A stretch of DNA of 64,000 nt from Bog-473 sp963821755. GTDB lineage: Bacteria > Actinomycetota > Acidimicrobiia > Acidimicrobiales > RAAP-2. The stretch spans positions 248,001-312,000 of the forward strand of contig CAWGEX010000002.1 in the NCBI GenBank assembly GCA_963821755.1, read 5' to 3'. The translations under genes and the position numbers were made by a program. A model generated the notes under the pieces. The model was not told where the DNA came from, ran no database searches, and saw only the letters and a program-made list of their open reading frames with translations. Shown one piece after another: positions 34,085 through 43,179 of this stretch. Every line of letters begins with the position of its first letter. Position 1 is the stretch's first letter.

Positions 34085-35079
34085 GTCAGACGGTCTTTGT
34101 CACCGGCGCCACCGGATTGGCCGGCGCCAATATCTGCAAACTCCTGATCGAGCGGGGCGACGGTGTCCGGGCCCTGGCCCGGGCCGAGGCCGACACCGCT
34201 CCCCTGGCCGACCTGGGGGTCGAGGTGGTGACCGGCGACGTCACCGACGCCGCCGACGTCCTCCGGGGCGCCACCGGCAGCGACTCGGCCATCCACTGCG
34301 CCGCTCTGCTGGGAGGGGCGAGCCAGAACCTGGCCGACTTCGAAATGGTGAACGTCAATGGCACCAAGAACGTGCTCGACGCCGCGGAGAGGCTCGGCCT
34401 CCGCCGCGTGGTCGCGGTGAGCACCGGCACGTTCTTCGACACCTCCGGTGGCCTCGACCGCGAGGACGCCCCGGTGTCCAAAGAGCCGAGCTCAGATCCG
34501 TACACAATCACCAAAATGGCCGCATTCCAGGACGCCATGGCCCGCGCCGCCGCCGGCCAGGACGTGGTCAGCACCCACCCCGGTGCCATCTTCGGCCCCT
34601 CCCCCGTCGCCAGCAACGCCCTCGGCAAGACGAGCTTCAACCGGGTCCTGGTGTCGGCGCTCCGTCAGCGACTCACGCGCTACCTCAAGTTCCCGGTCAG
34701 TTGGGTCTTCGGCGAGGACATCGCTCGGGGCTGCATCCTCGCCCTCGATCTCGGCGTGTCGGGCGAGCGCTACATGCTCGACGGCCGGCCCGAGGACGTG
34801 GTGAGCATCGCCAACGCCTGCAACCGGCTGTGCGAGCTCGCCGGCCTCGACCATCGTGTGGAGGACATCGAGCCGTCCGATGACCCAGAGCTGGCCGAGG
34901 TCTTCGGGCCGACGCTGGTGGCCATCGCCGCGGGCGCGGCCGCGGCTGGGAAGTCCGGCCGAGCGCGACCGCTGACCGAGACCAAGACCTACAAGCGACT
35001 GGGATACGACCCCATCAGCCTGGATGACGGCCTTCGCCAGACCACCGCATGGCTCCGCCAGATCGGACGCATCGACTAA
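34081..35079 (+). CDS. NAD-dependent epimerase/dehydratase (extended SDR)
   Basis: The 332-residue protein starts 'VFVTGATGLAGANICKLLIE' (GxxGxxG), has 'VVTGDVTDAADVLRGATGSD', 'VVAVSTGTFFDTSGG' with the active-site Ser/Thr, and 'DPYTITKMAAFQDAMARAAA' (YxxxK). 'VVSTHPGAIFGPSP' is typical of the DFR/3-beta-HSD-like branch. Substrate could be a sterol, flavonoid-like ketone or sugar nucleotide; no more can be said. GTG start at 34081 overlaps the preceding stop by 4 nt. Confidence 0.92.
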   Translation: MSQTVFVTGATGLAGANICKLLIERGDGVRALARAEADTAPLADLGVEVVTGDVTDAADVLRGATGSDSAIHCAALLGGASQNLADFEMVNVNGTKNVLDAAERLGLRRVVAVSTGTFFDTSGGLDREDAPVSKEPSSDPYTITKMAAFQDAMARAAAGQDVVSTHPGAIFGPSPVASNALGKTSFNRVLVSALRQRLTRYLKFPVSWVFGEDIARGCILALDLGVSGERYMLDGRPEDVVSIANACNRLCELAGLDHRVEDIEPSDDPELAEVFGPTLVAIAAGAAAAGKSGRARPLTETKTYKRLGYDPISLDDGLRQTTAWLRQIGRID

Positions 35080-35128
35080 TCGACGCCATCGCACCCGGTC
35101 ACCGCTTGGTTCGCCAATAGGACTCGCC

Positions 35129-36142
35129 GTGACCGCTCCCCTCCCCGACCTCCTGCGTCGTCACTCCGAGGCGTCGATGGACTGGGTCGAACGGGTGATC
35201 TTCGGCACCACCGATGCCGACCAGATGGCCACCCTCATCGCGCGCACCGTCGAGGATCTGTTGGGCGTCACGGTGGATGGCGGCATCTTCTATGGAGCCT
35301 CAGCGGGCTGCGTGCTGGGCCTTCACCTGACCGATGGCCGGTCGGTCGTCCTGAAGGCGTACCAACCACATTGGGAGCTGCCGTTCCTGCAGGCCACCCA
35401 GCGCGTGCAGCGGGCCGTTCACCAGAGCGGTTTCCCCTGCCCCTCGCCCATCGCCGGGCCGGTCCCCTTCGGCCACGGGTTGGCCACGCTCGAGTCGTTT
35501 CTGCCGGATCCGGGCCTCCACAGACCCGAGGGCGATTGGCTCTTGCGGCGATCGAGTGCAGGTCTGGTGCGCCTGCTGCGTGCCGCCGGTGGCGAAAAGG
35601 CGGACGGCCTGGACCTCCACCCCTTTCGCATCGCCCCCGGCGATCTCTACCCGACGCCCCACAGTCCCGGGTTCGACTTCCCCGGCACGTGCGAGGGAGC
35701 GGAGTGGATTGACGAGATCGCCCGGGCCGCCCGGGTGCAGCGGGAACGGGCAGACGGTCCCCCGGTGATCGCCCACATGGACTGGTCCGCTCGAAACGTC
35801 CGCTTCAATGAGCACGGTATCTGCGCGGTCTACGACTGGGACAGCCTGTCGTTGGCTTCCGAGGCGGTGGTGGCCGGCCAGTCGGCTGCGACGTGGCGTT
35901 CGACCGGCAGCACACCCGACGTCCTGGCTCCGGGCAGTGCGGAAATTGAACGGTATCTGGCCGCTTTCGGTCACGCCCGAGGCACCCCGTTGTCGGCATC
36001 CGAGCTGTCCACCGCTCGGAGCGCCGCCGTGTGGGTCATGGCGTACTCGGCGCGCTGCGAGCATGCCCTCGAACTGCGCACGCCCTACGTCCGGCAGCGA
36101 GCCCGCAACTGGCTGCGCACCGAGAGCTCCCGGTTGCTCTGA
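35129..36142 (+). CDS. Aminoglycoside phosphotransferase (APH)-fold kinase
   Basis: The 337-residue protein has an APH/choline kinase fold: 'VVLKAYQP' with the ATP-binding Lys, 'PVIAHMDWSARNVRFNEHGI' (Brenner-type catalytic loop HxDxxxxN) and 'AVYDWDSLSLASE' (DxD metal motif). GTG at 35129 gives 'VTAPLPDLLRRHSEAS'. The family phosphorylates small metabolites, antibiotics or macrolides; here no resistance context is seen, so it is named only by fold. It follows the epimerase by 49 bp and may share its transcript. Confidence 0.85.
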   Translation: MTAPLPDLLRRHSEASMDWVERVIFGTTDADQMATLIARTVEDLLGVTVDGGIFYGASAGCVLGLHLTDGRSVVLKAYQPHWELPFLQATQRVQRAVHQSGFPCPSPIAGPVPFGHGLATLESFLPDPGLHRPEGDWLLRRSSAGLVRLLRAAGGEKADGLDLHPFRIAPGDLYPTPHSPGFDFPGTCEGAEWIDEIARAARVQRERADGPPVIAHMDWSARNVRFNEHGICAVYDWDSLSLASEAVVAGQSAATWRSTGSTPDVLAPGSAEIERYLAAFGHARGTPLSASELSTARSAAVWVMAYSARCEHALELRTPYVRQRARNWLRTESSRLL

Positions 36143-36154
36143 TAGGGCGACGCG

Positions 36155-36421
36155 TTACTTGGCCGACAGCACGATTTCGAGCACCGTGCCGACTCCGGCC
36201 AAGAGGAGTGAGGCGGACAGGACGATGGCCGTGATCTTCATGAATCTCTGACGTCCCGGCACCCATTCCTCCTCATCGAAGCCGTCGTCCTCCCACCATT
36301 CGAGATCGGCCGGATCCCGCTCTTCAAGGGGCTGGGGCTCGCGCGTCGCCATGTAGCCGATCAACGGCGCGAGGCCTATCGGGACATGCGGCTGTGGTGG
36401 CGTTGGCAGGTGTCCCTGCAT
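36155..36421 (-). CDS. Small single-pass membrane protein
   Basis: The 88-residue protein starts MQGHLPTPPQPHVPIG, has a strongly acidic central part ('LEERDPADLEWWEDDGFDEE') and one C-terminal TM helix ('ITAIVLSASLLLAGVGTVLE'). The orientation would leave the acidic part in the cytoplasm. No family is recognised. It is convergent with the kinase gene and divergent from the sulfatase gene. Confidence 0.7.
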   Translation of the reverse strand: MQGHLPTPPQPHVPIGLAPLIGYMATREPQPLEERDPADLEWWEDDGFDEEEWVPGRQRFMKITAIVLSASLLLAGVGTVLEIVLSAK

Positions 36422-36482
36422 GGAACCAGGCTACTCCCGCCTTTCAATGGGCGCCGGATCGGTCGTGCCCTACCCTGTCGCC

Positions 36483-36518
36483 ATGCCTTCCCTCACTGAC
36501 GTCTGCCCCGCCCGATGA
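36483..36518 (+). CDS. Leaderless 11-aa upstream ORF overlapping the sulfatase start
   Basis: ATG at 36483, 6 nt after TACCCT (36471-36476), opens MPSLTDVCPAR and stops with TGA at 36516-36518. This overlaps the ATG of the sulfatase (36515) as ATGA. The layout repeats that of the MFS exporter and the amidohydrolase. Confidence 0.45.
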   Translation: MPSLTDVCPAR

Positions 36519-38812
36519 GCCCGGCCGAACCCCCGCAGCAGATCGGATTCACCCCGGCTGAGTCGACCCCCAGGTGGCCCGTCGATCCCAAGCCGCCGGC
36601 CGGCGCACCCAACGTGGTGGCCATCGTGCTGGACGACACCGGGTTTGGCCATCTGGGGAGTTTCGGCTCCGACATCGCCACACCCCATCTGGACGGGCTG
36701 GCCGGCAGCGGCGCCGCCTTCAACCGCTTTCACGTCACCTCGTTGTGCTCCCCCACTCGCGCGTCGTTCTTCACTGGACGAAACCATCACGCGGTCGGGA
36801 TGGGTTTTCTCGCCGACATCCCCTTGGCCTACCCGGGCTACACCGCCCGCCTGCCGAAATCGGCCGCCACCCTCCCTCGCCTGCTCCGTGACGTCGGTTA
36901 CTCGACGATGGCCGTGGGGAAATGGCACCTCACCCCACGCTGGCACCGCTCGGCGGCGGGTCCCTTCGACACCTGGCCGCTCGGCGTCGGGTTCGACCGG
37001 CACTACGGGTTCCTGCAGGGTGACGCCAATCATTGGGCACCGAATCTCGTCTGCGACAACCACTACATCGAGGCGCCTCGGCGACCGGAGGAGGGGTACC
37101 ACCTCAGCGAGGACCTGGCGGACCAGGCCATCCGCATGGTGCAGGACCAGCAGCAGGCGGCGCGCCACAAACCGTTCTTCTTGTACTTCGCCCTGGGGGC
37201 CATGCACGCACCCCACCACGTGGCGCCAGAGTGGGTTGCGCCGTACCGCGGGAAATTCGACACGGGATGGGACGCCTGGCGCCAAGAGATCTTCACCCGC
37301 CAGCGGGCGGCCGGGGTCGTGCCGGAGGACACCGTGCTCACCCCACGTCCGAGCTGGGTGCAGGGATGGGATGATCTCAGCGCCGACGAACGACGGATGC
37401 ACGCCCGCCAACAAGAAGTCTTTGCCGGTTTCCTCACCCACACCGACGCCCAGATCGGACGCGTCCTGTCCTCCCTGGAGGCCCAGGGACTCCTGGAGAA
37501 CACACTGGTCATGGTCTTCTCGGACAATGGGGCCAGTGCCGAGGGCGGGAAGCACGGCAGCGTCAACGAGCACCGGTTCACGGCCCACCTGCCTGAGTCC
37601 GTGTCCGCCAACCTGGCCGCCTACGACGACTGGGGTGGCTTCAGCACCTACAACCACTATTCGTGGGCCTGGGCCTGGGCCGGCAACACGCCGCACAAAC
37701 TGTGGAAGCGGTACACCTGGCTGGGGGGCACCCGCACGCCGCTCATCGTGCAGTGGCCCGGCCGGATCGCCGAGCCCGGGACGGTGCGGTCCCAGTTCAC
37801 GCACGTGGTCGATCTCTTGCCCACCATCCTCGAAGCGGTCGGCATCGACGCCCCCGAACAGGTGGACGGCGTCCCCCAACAGGTGATGGATGGCGCGAGC
37901 TTCTTGGCCGCGCTGGAGGACCCGGGGGCCGCTGAGTTCCATCGCACGCAGTACTTCGAGATGTTGGGCTCGCGGTCCATCTTCCACGAGGGGTGGAAGG
38001 CCACCACGAACCACATCAGCACGGGCGTTCTGGACGAAGAGGAGCTGGCCATTGGGAGTCGCGACTTCGATGACGACCGGTGGGAGCTCTTCAACCTGTC
38101 GCAGGACTTCTCCGAAGCGCTGGACCGGGCCGAAGCGGAACCGGATCGATTGCGCCGGCTGATCGAGCTGTGGTCGGCCGAAGCGGAACGCAACCAGGTG
38201 CTGCCGATCTCCGATGGCATGTTGGACCGGTTCTCCGGCTTCATTGCTTCGCCCTACCCGGCCGGCGCCACCCAGACCTTTCACCCGGGCGGTGGACCCG
38301 TGCACGACGAATCGATCCCGCTGCTGTGGGGCGGCTTCGAACTCACCGCCGACATCGACACGATCGGCGCCGGTACCGAGGGCGTCGTCTGTGCCATCGG
38401 GGATTGGTTCGGCGGTTTCGCGCTCTTCCTGACCGAAGGGTCCGTGCACTTCACGTTCGCCCGGTCGGCCGACGGGCTGAACCTCAGTGCGCCCACCCCT
38501 GCACCGGCCGGACCGTGTCGCCTGACCGTGACCTACGCCCTTGGCGAGGCGGGCGGCCCGGGCCGCATGGCGCTGCTCGTCAATGACGCGCCGGTCGATC
38601 AGATTTCCGTGGAAGGCATGCTCCCCCTGGCGCTCCAACACGGCGGCACCGGACTACGGATCGGCTACGACAGCGGTTTTCCGGTCTCGCGCCGCTACGC
38701 CCCGCCGGCGCCCTTCACCGGTGTGGTGCGCCAGGTGACCATCGGCACGACGCCCGGCGCAGTCGTTCCCGAACCGGCCGACGAGGTGCGGGCCGCTCTG
38801 CAAGCCGACTAA
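36515..38812 (+). CDS. Arylsulfatase (formylglycine-dependent sulfatase)
   Basis: Sulfatases cleave sulfate esters using a formylglycine made from Cys or Ser. This 765-residue protein has 'VVAIVLDDTGFGHLGSFGS' with the metal-binding DD at 40-41, 'SLCSPTRASFFTGRN' with Cys78 in CxPxR, 'GYSTMAVGKWHL', 'ALGAMHAPHH' and 'LVMVFSDNGASAEGG', all active-site elements. A C-terminal beta-rich region of about 180 residues ('FELTADIDTIGAGTEGVV' ... 'GPCRLTVTYALGE') follows the catalytic domain, as in large actinobacterial arylsulfatases. No signal peptide is visible, so it may be cytoplasmic. A mini-ORF overlaps the start. A formylglycine-generating enzyme is not in this window. Confidence 0.94.
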   Translation: MSPAEPPQQIGFTPAESTPRWPVDPKPPAGAPNVVAIVLDDTGFGHLGSFGSDIATPHLDGLAGSGAAFNRFHVTSLCSPTRASFFTGRNHHAVGMGFLADIPLAYPGYTARLPKSAATLPRLLRDVGYSTMAVGKWHLTPRWHRSAAGPFDTWPLGVGFDRHYGFLQGDANHWAPNLVCDNHYIEAPRRPEEGYHLSEDLADQAIRMVQDQQQAARHKPFFLYFALGAMHAPHHVAPEWVAPYRGKFDTGWDAWRQEIFTRQRAAGVVPEDTVLTPRPSWVQGWDDLSADERRMHARQQEVFAGFLTHTDAQIGRVLSSLEAQGLLENTLVMVFSDNGASAEGGKHGSVNEHRFTAHLPESVSANLAAYDDWGGFSTYNHYSWAWAWAGNTPHKLWKRYTWLGGTRTPLIVQWPGRIAEPGTVRSQFTHVVDLLPTILEAVGIDAPEQVDGVPQQVMDGASFLAALEDPGAAEFHRTQYFEMLGSRSIFHEGWKATTNHISTGVLDEEELAIGSRDFDDDRWELFNLSQDFSEALDRAEAEPDRLRRLIELWSAEAERNQVLPISDGMLDRFSGFIASPYPAGATQTFHPGGGPVHDESIPLLWGGFELTADIDTIGAGTEGVVCAIGDWFGGFALFLTEGSVHFTFARSADGLNLSAPTPAPAGPCRLTVTYALGEAGGPGRMALLVNDAPVDQISVEGMLPLALQHGGTGLRIGYDSGFPVSRRYAPPAPFTGVVRQVTIGTTPGAVVPEPADEVRAALQAD

Positions 38813-39315
38813 GCGTTCTGGGCGTTCATTCGACCAGACGCGTCCAGCGCCTCCTTGGCGTGCGCCAGGTGGCCCCGGGGATGTCCGGAAGCCACCGCCG
38901 CCAATTGCGCCACCGGAAACAGTCGACCCCCGGCCGGGCCGAACGGGGCGGTCCGGTCCAATTCCTCGTCGGTCAACTCTCTCAGGAGTGCTTCGGTCCG
39001 TTGGCCGTTGTCCCGCAACAGCGCCACCGTGTCGGCCACGCTCACGTCGGACCATTGCTCGGCGTGGGTGACGTTGTGGCGGTCGATGTCGTCACCGGTG
39101 TCGGCCACGCCCTCGCCGGCCGCCATGGACCGCAACCAGCGCGCTCCCTGGGCGTGGCCCTCGGCAACGTGATGGAGCACCACACCCACCGTCCATTCCT
39201 CGCCGGGAACCACGGTCCGCCATTGGGAGTCCGAACACGACTCGGCCAGGGCGATGGCCGCATCGTTGGCGGCCGCAAACTCGTCGGCCAGGGCGGCGGC
39301 GCGCTCACTCGCCAC
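38809..39315 (-). CDS. DinB/maleylpyruvate isomerase-like helical bundle protein
   Basis: The 168-residue protein has the four-helix layout of the DinB superfamily: 'LADEFAAANDAAIALAESCS', 'WTVGVVLHHVAEGHAQGARW', and 'LAAVASGHPRGHLAHAKEAL'. The His residues in HHVAEGH and HPRGHLAH could be the metal triad that in relatives binds Ni or Zn for thiol-dependent isomerase or transferase reactions. It overlaps the reductase gene by 11 bp upstream and the sulfatase end by 4 bp (convergent). Probably co-transcribed with the reductase. Confidence 0.8.
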   Translation of the reverse strand: MASERAAALADEFAAANDAAIALAESCSDSQWRTVVPGEEWTVGVVLHHVAEGHAQGARWLRSMAAGEGVADTGDDIDRHNVTHAEQWSDVSVADTVALLRDNGQRTEALLRELTDEELDRTAPFGPAGGRLFPVAQLAAVASGHPRGHLAHAKEALDASGRMNAQNA

Positions 39316-40279
39316 GGAGCCCTGCCATTTCGTTCAACTGCTCCACGCTCATCGAGGCAGGCGGGCGCCCTTCGGACGCGGCCTGCATGGCCAATCGCTG
39401 CAAGAGGGCGTTGACCGGCGTCGCCACGCCATGGAGCGCCCCCAGAAGGACGACTTCGCCGTTCAGGAATTCGGCCTCAATCGATCCCGTGCCCCGGGCC
39501 AGGCTCTGCCAACTCGATCCCCCGGTCCACTCGCCGGAATTGGTGGCGCGCAACTGAAGGTGGTCGGCCCGCCGCTCCCGGTCCTCCTCGGCCGTGGCGA
39601 CATCGATGCTGGCGGCGGCCAGTGCCTCGTTGCCCTCTCGCTGAGCCTCCTTGGTCACGGCGGTGTAGCGACCCTCGGGCCCGCACAGCGCTTCGGAGGC
39701 GTTGGCCAGGTTCATCAGGAGCTTGCGGTATTTCCAGCGCATGATGTCGGGCCGGGCCACCGATTGGAACGCGGTGGCGTCGAGGGCATCGGCGATGTCC
39801 TGTCCCATGGCATCGATCCCCGCGGGATAGCGGCCGAGGTCCAACAATCCCGAGACGGGCGCCGAGTGGGCCTGGATCACCCCGGGCCGCAGGTGAGTGG
39901 CCGGGCTCATGACGCACAGGCCGTAGGTGTTGGGGAAGTGCCGAAGCACCCGTCGCTCGTTCTCCACGCCGTTCTGCATGCAGACCACCGCGGTCCCCGG
40001 CGGGGCCACGGACGTCAGTTGGGCCAGGGCGGCGTCGGTGTCCTGCCCCTTGACCGAGAGGAGGACCACCGTGTCGTCGGTCCAGGTCACCTGGGTCGCG
40101 GCGGTGACGACCGGGACGGGCAGCGTGACCGACTCATCGGGCGACTCGAGCACCAGCCCCGAGCGCAGCGCGTCGGCGTGCGCCGCGCGCGCGATCAGCG
40201 TGACCTCAGATCCCGCCTGGAAGAGGCGGGCGCCGACCAGCCCCCCGATGGCACCCGCACCGAAAACGACGAAGCGCAT
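39305..40279 (-). CDS. Ketopantoate reductase-family (ApbA/PanE-like) oxidoreductase
   Basis: The 324-residue protein starts MRFVVFGAGAIGGLVGARLF (GxGxxG for NADP), with 'VVLLSVKGQDTDAALAQL' and 'AVVCMQNGVENERRVLRHF', the signature surroundings (K-x-x-D and Q-N-G) of ApbA. The C-terminal helical domain has 'IMRWKYRKLLMNLANASEAL' with the catalytic Lys-like residue. 2-Dehydropantoate reduction is the namesake activity, but many paralogues act on other 2-oxo acids. Start 40279 gives the clean Rossmann N-terminus. Confidence 0.88.
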   Translation of the reverse strand: MRFVVFGAGAIGGLVGARLFQAGSEVTLIARAAHADALRSGLVLESPDESVTLPVPVVTAATQVTWTDDTVVLLSVKGQDTDAALAQLTSVAPPGTAVVCMQNGVENERRVLRHFPNTYGLCVMSPATHLRPGVIQAHSAPVSGLLDLGRYPAGIDAMGQDIADALDATAFQSVARPDIMRWKYRKLLMNLANASEALCGPEGRYTAVTKEAQREGNEALAAASIDVATAEEDRERRADHLQLRATNSGEWTGGSSWQSLARGTGSIEAEFLNGEVVLLGALHGVATPVNALLQRLAMQAASEGRPPASMSVEQLNEMAGLRGE

Positions 40280-40319
40280 GCCCCACTCTGCCACGCGCCC
40301 CCGTGCCAAGCTCTGGGCA

Positions 40320-41300
40320 ATGGCCATCGTGAACCCGGTCTTCAACCAGGTCCTCAACCCCGTGCAACTGGCCTCGGCCCTCGGCCGGGCCGCCTCGGCC
40401 GTTCCGCTGCGTCTGGTTGACGGCCTGACCACACCGGTCCGGGTCAGTTACACCAACGACCTGCGCAAGTCCATCAGCGGCACGTCCACACCGCCCCCGC
40501 GCTGCCTCGATCCCGAGCTGTCCTTCCTGCCTCCCGGCGGGGTGGCCCGGCTGGTCCACAGCGATCTCCCCAGCATGCTCATCGGCGGCATCAGCGCGCT
40601 CCTGCTGCAGTCACTCCATCCGCTGGCCATGGCCGGTGTGGCCGAACATTCCAACTACCAGAGTGATCCATTGGGGCGCTTGCGCCGGACGGCGACCTTC
40701 GTGGGCACGACCACGTTCGGCAGCGTGGGCGATGCCGAACAGGCCATTGCGCAGGTCCAGCGCGTGCACCGACGGGTCAAGGGGGTGGCGCCAGACGGTC
40801 GGGCCTACAGCGCCGCCGACCCCGAGCTGGTGACCTTCATCCACGTGGCGGAGATGAGCAGCTTTTTGGAGTCGAGCCGCCGCTTCGGTCCGCACCCGCT
40901 GGACCCGGACCAGTGTGATGAGTACTACGCCGAGGTGGCCCCCGTCGCCATGTCCCTGGGGGCCGAATGGGTGCCCCGCTCCCACCTCGAGGTGGAGAAC
41001 TACTTCGGCCGGATCCGCCCAGAGCTCTCTGCCGGCCCGCAAGCGCTTCAGGCCCGGGACTGGCTGCGCCGCGGCGTGGCCACTCGCCCCGAGGAGCGGG
41101 CCGTCTACGCCGTCCTGCTCGCAGCCGGCATCAGCATCCTGCCCCCGTGGGCCCGCCGTGAGCTCAAACTCTCCGCCCCCTCGTCGCTCGATCTGCTGCT
41201 CGATACCACCACCGTCATCCCCCTGACCCGCGCCGTGTCCGCCACGATGCGTTGGTTGACCTCGGGCAGTCGGACGGCATCCGATTCAGCCGATCGGTGA
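40320..41300 (+). CDS. Oxygenase MpaB-family protein (DUF2236)
   Basis: The 326-residue protein carries the DUF2236 core: 'LLLQSLHPLAMAGVAEHSNY' with conserved His residues that in latex-clearing protein and relatives bind haem, 'DPLGRLRRTATFVGTTTFGS', 'QVQRVHRRVKGVAPDGRAY' and 'DPELVTFIHVAEMSSFLES'. Members are membrane-associated haem or metal oxygenases of lipids or isoprenoids. It starts at 40320, divergent from the reductase with a 40-bp gap. Confidence 0.88.
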   Translation: MAIVNPVFNQVLNPVQLASALGRAASAVPLRLVDGLTTPVRVSYTNDLRKSISGTSTPPPRCLDPELSFLPPGGVARLVHSDLPSMLIGGISALLLQSLHPLAMAGVAEHSNYQSDPLGRLRRTATFVGTTTFGSVGDAEQAIAQVQRVHRRVKGVAPDGRAYSAADPELVTFIHVAEMSSFLESSRRFGPHPLDPDQCDEYYAEVAPVAMSLGAEWVPRSHLEVENYFGRIRPELSAGPQALQARDWLRRGVATRPEERAVYAVLLAAGISILPPWARRELKLSAPSSLDLLLDTTTVIPLTRAVSATMRWLTSGSRTASDSADR

Positions 41301-41357
41301 GCGGGCGGGCGGAGAACCGAGGTGCTCAGGCGGTGCGACTGCACCGCGTGGCGGCGA

Positions 41358-42089
41358 TCAAGTGGCGATGGACAGGCCGCCGTCCACACCCACGATCTGA
41401 CCGGTGACATAGGAGGACCGGGCCAGGGCCAGGACGATCTCGGCCACGTCTTCGGGCTGGCCGATCCGCCTGAGCGGTGCGGTCTGAGCCACGGCCTCGC
41501 GCAGGAAGTCCCAATCCGCCGTCCACGGCGTGTCGACCAGTCCGGGCGCCACCGCGTTGACCCGGACGTCGGGGCCCACCACCTTGGCCAGCAGCACCGT
41601 CATGTGATTGAGCGCCGCCTTGCTGGCCGCGTAGGGAATGGAGGAGCCGGTGGGCCGGACCCCCGCCAACGACGACACGTTCACCACCGAGCCCTTGGCC
41701 TCGCGCAAGGCCGGCAACGCGGCGACCGTGAGGGACCAGGTGCCGAAGACGTTGACCTCGAAGATCCGCCGCCACACGTCGACGGAGGCCGCCTCCAGGT
41801 CGTGATGGGGAATCACCGCGGTCGTTCCCGCATTGTTGACCAGCGTGTCGAGACGACCCCAGCGCTCCAGGGCGGCGGTGACCAGGTGCTGCGCCGCGGT
41901 CGGGTCGGTGATGTCACCCTGGACATAGAGGGCGTCGGGGAGCGACGCGGCGACCGCCTCGCCCTCGGCCACCGACCTCGACGAGTTGATGACCACACCG
42001 GCCCCGGCGCCGGCGAAGGCGCGCGCCACGGCGGCACCGATGCCGCTGCTCGAGCCCGTCACCAGGGCCACGTGCCCGGCCATGGTCAT
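41358..42089 (-). CDS. SDR-family oxidoreductase
   Basis: The 243-residue SDR has 'VALVTGSSSGIGAAVARAFA', 'LDTLVNNAGTTAVIPH', 'GSVVNVSSLAGVRPTG' and 'YAASKAALNHMTVLLA', with a complete catalytic tetrad. 'INSSRSVAEGEAVAASL' at the end of beta2 favours NADP. The ATG at 42089 overlaps the stop of the aldose epimerase gene as ATGA, so the pair is translationally coupled. A sugar-related substrate is suggested by this coupling but not shown. Confidence 0.92.
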   Translation of the reverse strand: MTMAGHVALVTGSSSGIGAAVARAFAGAGAGVVINSSRSVAEGEAVAASLPDALYVQGDITDPTAAQHLVTAALERWGRLDTLVNNAGTTAVIPHHDLEAASVDVWRRIFEVNVFGTWSLTVAALPALREAKGSVVNVSSLAGVRPTGSSIPYAASKAALNHMTVLLAKVVGPDVRVNAVAPGLVDTPWTADWDFLREAVAQTAPLRRIGQPEDVAEIVLALARSSYVTGQIVGVDGGLSIAT

Positions 42090-43030
42090 CGCGGCACGAT
42101 GCCCCAGCTGGCGGACCACTCCGCTCCCGGTTCCAGGGAGATCAGATCCTGGCCGGTGCGCAGCGCATTGGGCGGGCAGGTCATGGGCTCAATGGCGACG
42201 GCCCGGCGGCGGCGGGGCACCTCGCCCAGGGTGTCGCCCGTATAGACCATGAGATAGGGGAAGCCGGGGTCGGTCCACAGAGCGGCACCGTTGGCCCCGC
42301 CCGGCACATCGAGGCTGGCCCAAGCCCGGCCGTCGGCGTCACGGTCGAGGGAGGTGAATGCCGTATCGAGCACCGTCGGGCCGACGAAGCGCGAGTTGGT
42401 GAAGTCCAGCTCGGTACCCGCCACCGGAGTCAGGCCGCCGGTGGGCAGACCACGGTCGTCCAGATCCAGGGTCTGGTGGGCCGGCAGCTGGAGAATGGCC
42501 CCGTCGACCGTTTCGGGCCCGGCCGTGAGGTAGGGGTGGAAACCGAGGCCGAAGGGGACCGGACCCTCGTCCAGGCTGCTGGCCGTCGTCCGCACGGTCA
42601 GACCGTCACGGCCGACCCGGTAGGACAACTCGAGCAGGAGCGAGAACGGGTAGTCCGGCGACGGGTGGAGTTGCAGGCGCAGTGAGAGCTGATTCTGATG
42701 GCGGGTCTGGAGGGTCCAGGGCAACCAGCGCGCCAGGCCGTGAATGGCGTTGTGACGTTCGGGCTCGTTGAGGGCGGCCTGGGCCGTGACCCCGTTGAAG
42801 GTGTAGCGGCCGTCGGCCAGCCGGTTGGGCCACGGAGCCAGGATCTGACCCCGCCCGCTCTGGGACCACTCCGCCGGTCCGAAACCGTCGATGACGTGGT
42901 TGGACCCGACGTTGTAGACCCGCAGGGTGGCGCCCACCTCGCAGATCACGACCTCCTGCTCGCCATGCCCGATGCGCCACTGCTGCCCGGTCGGCGAGGC
43001 GACGGAGATCCGGGGGGTGGTCGAGGACAT
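42086..43030 (-). CDS. Aldose 1-epimerase (mutarotase) family protein
   Basis: The 314-residue beta-sandwich protein has 'GQILAPWPNRLADGRYTF' (substrate Arg), 'NEPERHNAIHGLARWLPW' with the first His, 'PVPFGLGFHPYLTAGPETV' with the catalytic His, and 'AVAIEPMTCPPNALRTG' with the catalytic Glu. Mutarotases interconvert alpha and beta anomers of aldoses. ATG 43030 is used; the open frame continues upstream without domain sequence. It is divergent from the SurE gene and coupled to the SDR downstream. Confidence 0.92.
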   Translation of the reverse strand: MSSTTPRISVASPTGQQWRIGHGEQEVVICEVGATLRVYNVGSNHVIDGFGPAEWSQSGRGQILAPWPNRLADGRYTFNGVTAQAALNEPERHNAIHGLARWLPWTLQTRHQNQLSLRLQLHPSPDYPFSLLLELSYRVGRDGLTVRTTASSLDEGPVPFGLGFHPYLTAGPETVDGAILQLPAHQTLDLDDRGLPTGGLTPVAGTELDFTNSRFVGPTVLDTAFTSLDRDADGRAWASLDVPGGANGAALWTDPGFPYLMVYTGDTLGEVPRRRRAVAIEPMTCPPNALRTGQDLISLEPGAEWSASWGIVPR

Positions 43031-43179
43031 GGCGACTGAATTGAAGCAGACCGGCGACCGTGGTGGGGATTGCCGTGCTCGGCCAACGGTGACGGGCCGG
43101 TAATCCGGCCCCGAACAAGGCGTGACGACCGGGCGGAACGGGTCCAGGGGTCCCGGTACGGGCGGTAAGGTCCGCACAC

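Noticed and set aside
36470..38641. 723-codon minus-strand frame
   Set aside because: Antisense to the sulfatase, which has full active-site motifs; the frame is open only because of GC-rich third positions.
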